Shown: piece after piece, positions 39,325 to 50,769 of the stretch
Layout: every line of letters starts with the position of its first letter
Position numbering within the stretch: position 1 is the first letter of the stretch
Source of the DNA: Spraguea lophii
Lineage: Eukaryota; Microsporidia; Spragueidae
DNA length: 64,000 nt
Assembly (NCBI GenBank): GCA_001887945.1
Contig: LDOQ01000225.1
Span: 23,236 to 87,235, forward strand
Reading direction: 5' to 3'
Notes under the pieces: generated by a model
What the model saw: the letters and a program-made list of their open reading frames with translations, nothing else
Told to the model about the DNA's origin: nothing
Databases searched by the model: none
Made by a program: the position numbers and the translations under genes

Positions 39325-41495
39325 CCATACATTAAAAATATTATGATTTTTCATATTCAGAATATTATTATTCTTTACATATATTGATTTACTAAAAATT
39401 TTAAATTATTTATATTGATTTGATTATTATAACTGTAACGATATTATATTGCACCAATCGTCGAATTGGTAAAATATTGTTAATTAAAGTTATTGATTTA
39501 AAACAATTTAAAGATAAATTTTAAATAGGATAAACTAATGGTTGAATAATTAAAAATATTTATATAATATTAATAAGCAATAATGAGTGAAAAGGGGAAT
39601 AGAAGAAAAAATAAACGTTGTTATAAACTATCTGGATATAATAACAATATTATGAACTCAGTTTTATCAACTTATAATCCTAATTTAGTTAAAACAAATT
39701 TAATCTTGTATTTTAAATTGAGATTATAATTCTCGAATAATTTTTTTTTGATTTATATTAAAACTTATTATTTTATTTTTATTTTTCATAAGACAAAGAT
39801 TATTTCGTATCCTAAATCTTTGATAAAAAAATTAGAAAAATAGATCAATGAAAGAATAATAAGACCAACAACAATGTATATTTTATTTCTTATAGAAAGT
39901 TTAATTATTATCTCATAAAATGTTTGTAAAACTTTATATTCACTAAAATTCGATTAATTTATATCTAAAATTCGATTAAAATGCCATTTAATTTGAAGAT
40001 TTCAAAACATGCATCATGTACAAATTATTAATATTTTATAACATAACACAATACAAAATAAATAATAGAATTCGATGTATTAATATTACAGATAATTATG
40101 AATAATAACTTGTTATAAACTTTTATAAATAATTTTATAAATAATTTTTTTTATTTTTAACAAACTAATATTTCCAATTCATGCTGCAATAAAGTTTTTT
40201 GGAAAACAGACAAAGATGCAATAGCGGTCACCAAATCAAACATCTCCTTTCTACTTGACGTAACAATATTTTTTACTTTATAATATTTAAATAAATGATA
40301 CTTTTGCTTACCTGCTTGACTTGCTACACATTTTTCAATATATACTACTTTTAAAGTAGCTTTGACGTATATATTAGCTAAATCCAACCTAGTAATATAT
40401 GAAAAAAGATATTCATGTCTTTTATCCTCGATATTATGATGTTTTAAGTGATTAATAGCATCTGTAACATTAGATATATCTTTACTGTTAATAGCATTAT
40501 TAAAAGCATACCATGATAACTTAAGTTCATATGTTATATATCGATATATGATACTGAAGTAATGTAACAGAATAGTAAACAATAATTCATATTTTTCTTC
40601 TTTTAAACAACTTATACAAACTATCACTACTCTTCTAAGAATCGCAACTATTTTTTCTGATGCTCGAACTTTATTATTTATTGAACCACTATAAAATTCT
40701 TTTAAAATATTATTATTAACAAATAGACTACTAAGAACATCTATTTTAGAATGAACAGTATATTCTATATCAATTAGATATAAACGATGAATCGACATAT
40801 TATATTGTATATTGTTAGAAATACAAAATATTCTATATGCAGAATTGCCGAAAATACTGTAATAATAACCATAGGCTAATAACATTTTTATGTGTTTATT
40901 TACTGCAAAATCAATACCAGCCATTTTTTTAAGAAGTTCTGGATCAGAAATAAAAACAAAACCAAACATAGACATCCTTGCAAATAATGGATGATTTTCC
41001 ATAGAATCAGATTCGGGTGTTGTTTGTTCTTCATTTGTATCCAATTGATTAATCAATTTCTTCTTCTTAGCAGACTTGTTTTTATTATAATCATCCAATA
41101 ATTTTCTTTTTGGAGGATCAATCTTCGATATTTTTCTTCTCGATATTAAATAGCAACGTTTTTTTGGTTTAACATCTTCACAACGACTATCGTCTAAACA
41201 CAAATCTTTACTACAACCTGCAACAGCCTTACTATCATCCCCAGTACACTCAGGTATTTTCTTAGTTTCAGTAATTTTACCCTCTTTTTCAATTGTTCCA
41301 TCATCAATAGTTAGATTTGAAATATCGATCGATGAATAAATACATTGAAGAAATATATATAACATTAATGATATAAAAAATTAAAATATTTAATAATAAC
41401 AATTAGCCATTTACGGTTAGTATAACTATATTTAATATTCATGAATATTATACAAATTATTTATTATATCTGTCATAAAAACTTAATATTAAAAG
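39325..41495. repeat. 2.2-kb tandem duplication, unit 2
   Basis: Direct repeat of 35978-38150, same orientation, carrying the paralogous gene at 40157-41365. The upstream 130 bases and N-terminal coding region are nearly identical; the 3' two-thirds of the gene are clearly diverged. Confidence 0.88.
40157..41365 (-). CDS. putative secreted protein with nuclear-localisation-like region, copy 2, 402 aa
   Basis: Same plan as copy 1: signal peptide MLYIFLQCIYSSIDI, near-identical basic NLS-like region (about residues 64-107), and a helical C-terminal domain roughly two-thirds identical to copy 1, ending ELEILVC. A four-residue insertion (SMEN) follows the conserved part. Conservation is high to about residue 120 and then drops, which suggests gene conversion or constraint on the N-terminal part and diversification of the rest. 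Confidence 0.7.
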   Translation of the reverse strand: MLYIFLQCIYSSIDISNLTIDDGTIEKEGKITETKKIPECTGDDSKAVAGCSKDLCLDDSRCEDVKPKKRCYLISRRKISKIDPPKRKLLDDYNKNKSAKKKKLINQLDTNEEQTTPESDSMENHPLFARMSMFGFVFISDPELLKKMAGIDFAVNKHIKMLLAYGYYYSIFGNSAYRIFCISNNIQYNMSIHRLYLIDIEYTVHSKIDVLSSLFVNNNILKEFYSGSINNKVRASEKIVAILRRVVIVCISCLKEEKYELLFTILLHYFSIIYRYITYELKLSWYAFNNAINSKDISNVTDAINHLKHHNIEDKRHEYLFSYITRLDLANIYVKATLKVVYIEKCVASQAGKQKYHLFKYYKVKNIVTSSRKEMFDLVTAIASLSVFQKTLLQHELEILVC

Positions 41496-41734
41496 ATGAT
41501 AAGAACTTTTTTGGAAATAATATATAAATTACCCAATTAGGGTCTTTTATTTATGTTATTAATATATATTTTATTTTAATACCTGTTTTAAACAAATATT
41601 TCTTTTAAAAAATAATATTCTAATATAATTATTAATTTTTAAAAATTGTGAAGAATTTAATCTTTTTTATAGTACGTAATTGTACCTATAATGTTTTGGA
41701 TAATTAAAGCCATCACAATATATAACCATTAATT

Positions 41735-42060
41735 CTTACAGTTCGAATAAACGTGTACTAACTGGTTTTGTTACAGATATGCATTAATCTCATCTCACCT
41801 TATATTACATCAAGTTATGTTTTTGTCTATGGTTTACGTTGGTATCTGTAATTTTCATATGTTTTTAAATTTCTTTAACAATAAAACCTAGATGGAATAT
41901 TGTTATTACATAGATTGTACCCACGTCAGATAACCACTGTTTTGATATCAACGAACAGTCATACAATACCGAACTATATTATAGATAGTCCCCCTTTATA
42001 AAACATTTATTCACGTGTTGTTATTATTTTTTTCAAAAGATAAAATCTTAAGGTTCTAAA
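41735..42060 (-). mobile_element. decayed SINE copy, mainly 3' half
   Basis: 'tgtactaactggttttgttacagatatgcattaatctcatct' (41755 onward) matches the young family almost exactly; the remainder decays toward a possible head. Confidence 0.7.
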
Positions 42061-42417
42061 ACCTAATTACCATCCTACCAATAACCATATTATATTTTCA
42101 AAAGAAAGATAATAATTGTCTTAAAAATAAGTAGATTAATATAAACAATATATTGTATATTGTTACGCAACACCAATAAATATCTAATAATTAATACAAT
42201 TAACAATAATATATAATATGAATATTATTTATCATTAAGGGTATTGTAATTAATTATAAATAAAACAATAGAATATTTAATATAACATAAATAATTTAAT
42301 CTTACTTTTTAATTAGATTTTTTCTTATATTTAAAAAACTTTACCTTTTAATTATTTAAATATTTATATTTTGTTTATATAAACAATTTTATTTTTATGC
42401 AATGAAATATACCCCAT

Positions 42418-44964
42418 ATGATAAGAAAGTTATCATCAGAAAATATAGCACTTATATCAGCAGGAGAAGTAATAACAAATACAAATAACATAATTAAGGA
42501 ATTATTGGAAAATGCTATAGATGCAGAAAGTACAAGAATAGAAATAATAGTATATAATAAAAATAAAAATATAACAATAGAAATAATAGATAATGGTAGA
42601 GGAATAGATTATGATGATTTACAATTAATAACTAAAAGATATCATACCAGTAAGGTTCATCATAACAATTCTATAGATAATAGTTATAATGATACAAGGG
42701 TTAATATAGATAATAATAATATTAAGGATATTGAAAATAATTATAATAAACAAAACACTAATACAACCGACGTAGATTATATATTTAAAGATATAAATAC
42801 ATATGGATATAGAGGAGAAGCATTATCATCCATATCCAATATAGCTGATATAAAAATTAAAAGCTTACATAGATATAATAACGATAATAATAATTCTATA
42901 AATGATAATAATAAAAACAATATATCTTCTAATACAACTAACATAGGTTATAGATGTAAATATAAAAATAATAATATTATATCTATAACACCTATAGCTA
43001 TGAATTATGGTACTACTATTACTATCAGTAATATATTTTATAATCTCCTAAGAGACAACAATAAAATAGATATAGAAAATATAATACTAGGATATCAAAT
43101 ATTATATCCTTCTATAGATATTATATACAATAATAATTATAATTATAAATACGATATGTTTAATATTTCTAAAAATAAAGATAATAATAATAATAATAAT
43201 AAAGATGTTAATATAAAAGATAATAAAGATGAAAATAACAGGAATGATAATCCTACAACTATCAATAAACAATCAATTAATAATCCTACAACTATTAATA
43301 TACAAGATAATATATTTAATTGTATATTGAAGAATAAGAATATAGATACTTATAATAATATAAATATTAATACAAATGATACTTATAATGTAAATCTATT
43401 AAATAGAAAAATATCTATAATCTATCATTATTATAAAAATATAAATATTACTAAGAATATAAATATGAGTAATATAGAATTTATTATATTATCCAATAAT
43501 AATTATAATATAATTATAAGTAATAAAATAAATATTAAAGATATAAAAGATATAATTATTATAAATAACAGATATGTAGATAATAGAATATATTATAAAG
43601 ATTATAAAAATAATAAACGTTATAGGAATAACAATGATAATAAAGTAGGTGGTAGAGTATATAATAATAAATATAATAGAATTGATAATGATAATAAAAC
43701 TACTGTTATTAATAAAGATAATATACACCTAACCTCATCTAACCCTAATAACTATAATTTAAATATAGATGATAATAATAAAAGAATTGTATACGTAGAA
43801 ATATATACTAATGATATAGATATAAATATACATCCTTCTAAGAGTATGGTACTTATAAGAGATACTCTATTAGAAGAAATAGGATCTAAGATAGATAATC
43901 TTATAGATATAATAGATAATAAAGATAATAATATAAATATAAGAGGAATAAGAAGAATAAAAGAATATAATATTAATACAGATAGAATAGATTATTATTT
44001 AAATAAGAATTATAATTATAATAATAATAATGATGATAATAACAGTGGTAATAAAAACTGTAAAGAGTCTGAAGATTATAGTAAAGTTAATAAAGATAAT
44101 AACACTGATAAAAAAGAAAATTATAATAAAAATAATAATACTATTACTAATAATAACAATGATAATAAATCTAATAATAATATTATTACTAATAACAACA
44201 ATACCATTAAAGCTAATAATCATACTATTACTAATCATAACAATAATATTATCACCACTACTATTATTAACAATAAAAATATTATATACAATATAATAGA
44301 TAATTATATTAATAATATAAATAATAGTTATATAACCCCACCTAACCCTAATAATATAAATATTAAGAATATGATATATGTAGGTAATATAGATTATAAA
44401 AGAATTATGGTACAAAGTAATAGTTATCTATTAGAATGTAACATAATAATATTATTAGAAGAATATTATAAATATTTATTTATTAATAAATGTAATATAA
44501 ATAGTAATAATAATAAGTTGATAGATGGTAATAATAATATAACAGATAGCAATAAGGATAGTAAAGCAATGAATAATAATATCATTACTACTACTAATAT
44601 TAATGTAGATATAAAAACAATATTAGAATATTTTAATATAATAGAAAATAATAAAATAAATAAAATAATTATTAATGGTATAGAGATAGAAGATAATAAA
44701 TATTATAACATTATTAATAATATTCTAACTACTACTAATAATAATATTAATAATACTACTAGTATTATAGATAATAACAATATCACTACTAATATTGTTA
44801 CTACTGTTATAGATTCTATAATAAATATGTTTATAGAAGATACTATTATTACTGAGAGTATGTTTAATAGGATAAAAAAGAATATAAAGATAAATGATAT
44901 AATATATAATAGTTTTAGTGTTATAAGTAATTTAACAGAGTTATATAGATTATTTGATAGATAA
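42418..44964 (+). CDS. MLH1: DNA mismatch repair protein MLH1
   Basis: MutL-family GHKL ATPase, 848 aa. ATP-site motifs: KELLENAIDAEST (27-39; catalytic Glu 28, Mg-binding Asn 32), IIDNGRGI (56-63) and YGYRGEALSSIS (about 129-140). Then DINIHPSKSMV (transducer domain) and, near the end, MIYVGNIDYKRIMVQSNSYLLEC, which matches the MLH1 C-terminal 'FVG.V......Q....LYLLN' block. The end TELYRLFDR parallels the MLH1 'LYKVFERC' terminus but lacks the final Cys. Long Asn-rich inserts fill the linkers. It starts after ataccccatATG. Confidence 0.9.
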   Translation: MIRKLSSENIALISAGEVITNTNNIIKELLENAIDAESTRIEIIVYNKNKNITIEIIDNGRGIDYDDLQLITKRYHTSKVHHNNSIDNSYNDTRVNIDNNNIKDIENNYNKQNTNTTDVDYIFKDINTYGYRGEALSSISNIADIKIKSLHRYNNDNNNSINDNNKNNISSNTTNIGYRCKYKNNNIISITPIAMNYGTTITISNIFYNLLRDNNKIDIENIILGYQILYPSIDIIYNNNYNYKYDMFNISKNKDNNNNNNKDVNIKDNKDENNRNDNPTTINKQSINNPTTINIQDNIFNCILKNKNIDTYNNININTNDTYNVNLLNRKISIIYHYYKNINITKNINMSNIEFIILSNNNYNIIISNKINIKDIKDIIIINNRYVDNRIYYKDYKNNKRYRNNNDNKVGGRVYNNKYNRIDNDNKTTVINKDNIHLTSSNPNNYNLNIDDNNKRIVYVEIYTNDIDINIHPSKSMVLIRDTLLEEIGSKIDNLIDIIDNKDNNINIRGIRRIKEYNINTDRIDYYLNKNYNYNNNNDDNNSGNKNCKESEDYSKVNKDNNTDKKENYNKNNNTITNNNNDNKSNNNIITNNNNTIKANNHTITNHNNNIITTTIINNKNIIYNIIDNYINNINNSYITPPNPNNINIKNMIYVGNIDYKRIMVQSNSYLLECNIIILLEEYYKYLFINKCNINSNNNKLIDGNNNITDSNKDSKAMNNNIITTTNINVDIKTILEYFNIIENNKINKIIINGIEIEDNKYYNIINNILTTTNNNINNTTSIIDNNNITTNIVTTVIDSIINMFIEDTIITESMFNRIKKNIKINDIIYNSFSVISNLTELYRLFDR

Positions 44965-44969
44965 TTATA

Positions 44970-45360
44970 ATAAGATAATGATTATCATTGTTATTAATCT
45001 TTATAATCTTTATAAGATTATTCCATTATAAGATATTTTATCATAAAACTAATCATTTTAATTGTAATATATCATTTAATCATTTAATATTATCATATAA
45101 CAATCATATATCAATCATATATCAATAATAATTCTATTATACTTTATATTTTAAAATTATTCTACCAATCATTGGAAATAAGCTTATTATTATTTATTTT
45201 TTATTATTGAGTAAGAAGAACCAAATAAATAAAATCTTATTATTTTAACAGAGTATTATTGATTATATGCTTGATCAGTTATAATATTTTATCACATTGT
45301 TATTGATCAGTCAAAACATTTTATCTGATGATCTGTATATTTAAATAAAAATAAACCCTT
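44970..45360. other. intergenic, no gene seen
   Basis: A+T-rich spacer between MLH1 and ACS; the ACS start motif aaacccttt lies at its end. Confidence 0.4.
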
Positions 45361-45368
45361 TACTTTTA

Positions 45369-47849
45369 ATGTTTGGATTACCTGAGCTTATGAATTTTTC
45401 TTATAAAAAATTTAAATCTAAGTATTTAGATGAATGTTTGAAGAATGATTCTTATAATCTTGATAGTATGGAATTAAGGAGAAGGTTGGATAAGTTTTGG
45501 TATTTTTTCGTGGATATATTACATTGGTATAAGAGACCTACTATTTCTTCTTCTGGTAATTTCTCTGATATTAAATATTTTGAAGATGGAATATTAAATG
45601 CTTGTTATAATTGTGTGGATAGACATCCTCAGGATAATGTAGGATTGATATATCAGCAGGAAGATGAGAGTGTAAGAGAATATTCTTATGGAGAGATGAA
45701 AAGAGAGATAAGTAAAATGAGTAGAATATTTTTAGAATGCATGAATGAATATAATTTTTATATAAACAAATTTAATATTAATGCAAATATAAATAATAAT
45801 TCTTATATTCATGCTAATGATAAAGAAGATATGATAAATACAACAGCAGTAACAATATACATGCCTATGATTCCATCTACAATTTTTACATCTTTAGCAT
45901 GTTCTAGAATAGGATATGTTCATAATGTGGTATTTGGAGGATATAGTGCAGAATCATTAAGATTACGGTTAATAGATAGTAAAAGTAAGATTCTTGTAAC
46001 AGTATTACAGTATAATAGAGGTAATAAAGATTTAGATTTTATAAAAACAGTAAAAGATAGTATAGAAGGTACAGATGTAACAAATATAATTATAATAGAT
46101 GAATATGACAATAAAAAATATTATTTAGATGAAGAATATGTTAAATATTTCAAAGAAAGAAATATCAATGTAATTTTAGTATCAGAATATATTAAAAATA
46201 TAAATATGAATGAAATAGTACCATGTAGACCAGTGAATGCAGAACATCCATTGTTTTATTTATATACAAGTGGTAGTACAGGTAAGCCTAAGGGTATAAT
46301 ACATACTACCGGTGGATATTTACTCTATGTGATGTTAACAACTAGATATTGCTTTAATGTAACAAATCCTGGTTATAAAAATGATAATACAAATAAAAGT
46401 ACCAATGGTAGCTGTTGTGATAATAAAAACAAATGTAAATCTAATAAGAATAATAACAATCAACATAGTAACAGTAGTAATTGTTGTGATAGTAACATGA
46501 AGAATAATTATAACAAAGATGTTTATTGTTGTACTGCAGATTTAGGATGGATTACTGGTCATTCATATACTATGTATGGTCCTATGTTATTAGGTGTTCC
46601 TACGGTTGTTGTAGGTGGTGTACTTACCATAGAAAAAAATAGAGTTTTTAGAATGATTGAAAAATTAAAGATAACACATTTTTATACGGCTCCTACTTTA
46701 ATAAGAATGTTAAGAGAATTATTATCTGGTAGTAATAACAATTTTAATTATAATATAAGTACTCTGCGTATAATAGGTTCTGTGGGAGAGCCTATTTCCG
46801 AAGATGCTTATAAATGGTATTCTACCACTTTTAATAATCTTCAGGTAATTGATACGTATTGGCAAACTGAGGCTGGTGGTATTATGATATCTCCTATTGA
46901 TAAAGAATCTATTATTAAACCAGAATGTGCATCATTACCATTTATAGGTATGATACCTAAGATAGTAAAATTACAAGAGATTTTTGAGAGTGATAGTACT
47001 ATTAATTTATCTACGGTATCTAAAGATAATGAATCAGATAATGATAACAATTTAAATGATAGTAAATTAAATGAGAGTGGTAATAAAAATGATAATGATG
47101 GTAATAATTTAAATAAAAATGATGGTAATAATAGTGATAGTATAACTACTATTAATAGTGGTATTATTACAGATACAGACAATAAAAATGGTATAGAAAT
47201 AGGTTATAATTCTAAAAAAGAATATATTGAATGTAAGCCTTATGAATTAGGTTATCTTATATTTACTGTTCCATGGCCTTCTATTGCTAGAACAATATTA
47301 AATGATAAAGAAAGATATATAAAATCTTATTTCTCTTTTCCAGAGAAGAAGAATAATAATATATTATCTGAAGAAGTATATTTTGCGGGAGATAAAGCTT
47401 ATTATGATGATGATGGATATTTCTGGATACGTGGTAGAGTAGATGATGTATTAAATGTATCTGGACATAGATTATCTACAGCAGAAATAGAATCTGCAGC
47501 TATGCAGGATAATAATGTTAATGAAGCTGCAGTGGTTGGAGTAGAAGATAAGATAACAGGACAGAGTATTGTATTATTTATATGTGTTAATAAAATATCT
47601 GATAATAATTATTCTAAGTATGTTGAAGATATTAAGAAGAATGTAATAAATTCTATAAGAAAGAATATAGGTCCTATTATACGTATCAAAACAATATATG
47701 TAGTAAAAGAATTACCTAAGACATCTACTGGTAAGCTTATGAGAAGAGTTTTAAGAAATATATTAAATAATAAAGAACAAGAAGATATAAGTACATGTAT
47801 GAATCCATTGAGTATAGAAAATATAGTAAATGTAGTAAATAATGTGTAA
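45369..47849 (+). CDS. ACS1: acetyl-CoA synthetase
   Basis: AMP-forming acetate-CoA ligase, making acetyl-CoA from acetate, ATP and CoA. Motifs in order: YSYGEMKREISKMS, VVFGGYSAESLRLRL, LYTSGSTGKPKGIIHTTGGY (P-loop, about 299-318), CTADLGWITGHSYTMYGP, DTYWQTEAGG (about 495-504), GRVDDVLNVSGHRLSTAEIE (about 692-711) and KTSTGKLMRR with the catalytic, acetylatable Lys near 789. 826 aa exceeds the usual 650-700 because of Asn/Ser/Cys-rich inserts at about 333-375 and 540-610. It starts after aaaccctttactttta ATG. Confidence 0.95.
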   Translation: MFGLPELMNFSYKKFKSKYLDECLKNDSYNLDSMELRRRLDKFWYFFVDILHWYKRPTISSSGNFSDIKYFEDGILNACYNCVDRHPQDNVGLIYQQEDESVREYSYGEMKREISKMSRIFLECMNEYNFYINKFNINANINNNSYIHANDKEDMINTTAVTIYMPMIPSTIFTSLACSRIGYVHNVVFGGYSAESLRLRLIDSKSKILVTVLQYNRGNKDLDFIKTVKDSIEGTDVTNIIIIDEYDNKKYYLDEEYVKYFKERNINVILVSEYIKNINMNEIVPCRPVNAEHPLFYLYTSGSTGKPKGIIHTTGGYLLYVMLTTRYCFNVTNPGYKNDNTNKSTNGSCCDNKNKCKSNKNNNNQHSNSSNCCDSNMKNNYNKDVYCCTADLGWITGHSYTMYGPMLLGVPTVVVGGVLTIEKNRVFRMIEKLKITHFYTAPTLIRMLRELLSGSNNNFNYNISTLRIIGSVGEPISEDAYKWYSTTFNNLQVIDTYWQTEAGGIMISPIDKESIIKPECASLPFIGMIPKIVKLQEIFESDSTINLSTVSKDNESDNDNNLNDSKLNESGNKNDNDGNNLNKNDGNNSDSITTINSGIITDTDNKNGIEIGYNSKKEYIECKPYELGYLIFTVPWPSIARTILNDKERYIKSYFSFPEKKNNNILSEEVYFAGDKAYYDDDGYFWIRGRVDDVLNVSGHRLSTAEIESAAMQDNNVNEAAVVGVEDKITGQSIVLFICVNKISDNNYSKYVEDIKKNVINSIRKNIGPIIRIKTIYVVKELPKTSTGKLMRRVLRNILNNKEQEDISTCMNPLSIENIVNVVNNV

Positions 47850-47859
47850 TGTATTCTTA

Positions 47860-48046
47860 TAAAAATATTATTTTATTAAATGATATTAACGTATATTGTA
47901 TATGTATTTTTTTATAAGTATTATTTTATTATTGTTTTATATTTTGATATTTTATTATAATATTATATTAACGTATACAGTATTACTCTTTATAAACATA
48001 CTACTCTATTACATTTAATAAAATAAAATAATTATACTTTAAAATT
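47860..48046. other. short intergenic gap between convergent genes
   Basis: ACS (+) and SRP101 (-) converge here; only A+T-rich sequence is seen. Confidence 0.4.
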
Positions 48047-49444
48047 TTATTCTACTAATCTATCTACTATCCATTCTACATTTATTTCTTCTATATCCTT
48101 ACTACTCTGCCCTGTTCCTATAAACAATACAGGTACATCTACAGTAGCTGTTAAATTAACAATATGCCCTATTTTATTTCCTACTGTATCTATTTTAGTT
48201 ATCACTAAAGAATCTATTTTTACTACCTTACTAAATTCTTTTACAACATTTATACCTTCATTTCCTATTAAAGCTTCAGAAACAAATATTGTATGATCTA
48301 TAATATTATTTTCATAGATTTTACCAAGGCTTTGCATAAGATGGTGTTTCGTATGCATTCTTCCAGCTGTGTCTATCAATACCACTGTATTTCTTTTATC
48401 TTTTTCTATATTATTATCATTCGTATTTTTAATATTCTTTTTCTTTGCGTAATTTATAGTCTCTGCAACTATTTTACTGTCATCTTTATTATATCCTCTA
48501 TGATATAATTCTACATTCTTATTATCACATATAAGTTGTAATTGTTCTATAGCTCCAGATCTAAATGTATCACACCCACCCACAATAATATCTAGATTTT
48601 CTATTTTACTTTTAAGAAATGTTATAATCTTACCTAGAGTAGTAGTTTTACCAACCCCATTAATTCCTATAAAAGATATTACGTATGGTTTGGTAGAATT
48701 TAATATATTATCTACTAAAATATCACTCTCATATCTTTTTATAATCTTAGAAATATTATATGTTAAATATTCCTGTAAATTATTTTTTTTAATATTATAA
48801 GATATAACTTTGTCTATGATGGATGTAGATGTATTAGTATTATTGTTTATAGGTTTATTATAATAATCATATAACAATTTAGATACAATATTCAATGATA
48901 GATTTTTTTCTATTAATTTAGTTTCTAATGCATTGATAGTAATATTATATTTTCTATTAAATCTTATTTTTTTTAAGAATGAAAATATTTGCATAATAAA
49001 AATTACAAAGATATTTTTCAAAAATACATTTTTTATATTTCTTATAATTTTACTATGTATTTTTTCTTCTATTACTTTTTCTTTGTGTTTTCTTTCTTTC
49101 TTTTCTTTAATATTTATATCAGAAAAATTCAATTCTTTTTCATCACCTATCCATTGTCTTTTCTTTTCTTTATTTTTAGTTTTTTGAATTTTATCTTTCT
49201 TTTTTTTATCTATTGTATCTTTATGTTTTAAATCATTTATATCTTTGGATATAATTATATTATATTTACTTTTATTCTTGTATATAAGAATATGATAATC
49301 TTGTACTTGTTTTATCTGTTGATCAAAAATATTATTAAATGATGTATTAGATATAAAAGAATTAAAGAATGGTGGTGGTGTACCTGTAGATTGTTCTATG
49401 GTCGTGATATCTGAAGAATCTGTTATAATCGTACATGTAAACAT
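48047..49444 (-). CDS. SRP101: signal recognition particle receptor subunit alpha
   Basis: ER-targeting GTPase that docks SRP. The N-terminus (about 1-75) fits the SRX longin-like domain that binds the beta subunit; a Lys-rich linker with a hydrophobic patch follows; the NG GTPase domain occupies about 180-465. G motifs: GINGVGKTTTLGKI (about 255-268), GGCDTFRSGAIEQL, DTAGRMHTKHHLM (about 356-368), VITKIDTVGNKIG and the closing PVLFIGTGQSSKDI. The order and GTGQ ending identify SR alpha rather than SRP54 (no M domain follows). It starts after ttgcataaccc ATG. Confidence 0.93.
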   Translation of the reverse strand: MFTCTIITDSSDITTIEQSTGTPPPFFNSFISNTSFNNIFDQQIKQVQDYHILIYKNKSKYNIIISKDINDLKHKDTIDKKKKDKIQKTKNKEKKRQWIGDEKELNFSDINIKEKKERKHKEKVIEEKIHSKIIRNIKNVFLKNIFVIFIMQIFSFLKKIRFNRKYNITINALETKLIEKNLSLNIVSKLLYDYYNKPINNNTNTSTSIIDKVISYNIKKNNLQEYLTYNISKIIKRYESDILVDNILNSTKPYVISFIGINGVGKTTTLGKIITFLKSKIENLDIIVGGCDTFRSGAIEQLQLICDNKNVELYHRGYNKDDSKIVAETINYAKKKNIKNTNDNNIEKDKRNTVVLIDTAGRMHTKHHLMQSLGKIYENNIIDHTIFVSEALIGNEGINVVKEFSKVVKIDSLVITKIDTVGNKIGHIVNLTATVDVPVLFIGTGQSSKDIEEINVEWIVDRLVE

Positions 49445-49449
49445 GGGTT

Positions 49450-50498
49450 ATGCAAATATAGTTTGTTTATAGATTTTTATTTATTAGGGTTAGGGAGGGT
49501 TATGTAACAATAAAAATGTAATATATGTTATTAAATTAACAAGATATTATAAATTTATTATAAACAATTAGTCTTTAATTGATTGTTTATAATATTTTAT
49601 ATTTTATATCCAATTATAAATTTTTGATAGAAAGGTGTTTAAAATATTATCATTTATATTTTACTAAATATTTATAAATAAAATTTATTATTGTTTTGTG
49701 TATTTTTAATTTATATCACGGTACATAATTTAATTAATTAGTAATAACTATAATAATAGATTTAAAGAATAAATATTTCGTAAGTATTCTTTAGAATGAC
49801 TTTGATATTTTTTTTTAAAAAATAAAATATGATTAGGTCAAAAATACATCTTTTGAATTTTATAAATGAGGTTATTAAATAAAATACTAATTTTACGAAT
49901 TCTTTTAATTTATAATTTATTTATAGGAAAAACAATTTTAATTATAAAAAAAATTACTTTGGTCCAAAATATAATAACAGCGAATCTATATCTATATTTC
50001 ACAAAGATCTCATCTTGATATCTTCAATTTCTGAACAAATCAATTATAAATATATTTCAATATAATATTGTGGGTGTTCCGTTAATGTGCATCGATTAAA
50101 AATTACTTTATTATAAAAATAATAGAAGAGAAAAAGTAAATATCACACCCACTAAATCATTTGTTGAGCGTATGCTATCATATGGCAATCCAAATGAACG
50201 AGCTAATACCCCGAAAAATTAACCAAATAATTGTTAATAATTTACATGTTTATTTTTCATAAAAAAAGTAACTGTTTGAAAATTATTAACATCAAATATT
50301 TTATTTAATAAAACCATTTAATTGTGTCGTTTTAAAATCATATTTTTAAATTTTTATATTAACAATAAAAATAAAATTTAGTTACCAAAAGACAATATAA
50401 ATTTTTAAAAGTTCCATCACCATAGAATATAAATAATATTTTATAATTTTTTTATTTATATTTTAATATCTATATATCATTAATTATTAATAATATAT
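49450..50498. other. intergenic with CCCTAACCCTAA-like tract
   Basis: About 1 kb without a supported gene. On the minus strand, ccctccctaaccctaataa lies at about 49483-49501, some 40 bases upstream of SRP101; the rest is A+T-rich. Confidence 0.45.
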
Positions 50499-50768
50499 TT
50501 ATTTTCTTTTATTTTTTATAATAATATTTTTTCCTTTATTATCTTTTATTTTTATCTGTTCAATATCTGTTACTGGATTTAAATATTCTAATAAATTTTT
50601 ATTTGTATTGTAGGTATTATCTTTATTTTTCATTATGTTGATAATATCATTTATATTCATAGGGTAGTTAAAATTATAAATATTATATGAAAAAGTAATT
50701 TTGTTATTTCTAATATTCATAGATGTAGTAGTATCTAAATTCAAAAGTAAAAACTTTAAATATATCAT
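50499..50768 (-). CDS. hypothetical protein, 89 aa
   Basis: Not recognised. Asn/Lys/Ile-rich, with an N-terminal MIYLKFLLLNLDTTTS and a basic C-terminal KNIIIKNKRK. No CCC motif precedes the ATG. Could be a real small gene or chance ORF. Confidence 0.35.
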   Translation of the reverse strand: MIYLKFLLLNLDTTTSMNIRNNKITFSYNIYNFNYPMNINDIINIMKNKDNTYNTNKNLLEYLNPVTDIEQIKIKDNKGKNIIIKNKRK

Positions 50769-50769
50769 T

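Noticed and set aside
43489..44415. Long hydrophobic ORFs opposite or in other frames of MLH1
   Set aside because: Shadows of the Asn-codon-rich MLH1 frame (AAT/TAT repeats read as Ile).
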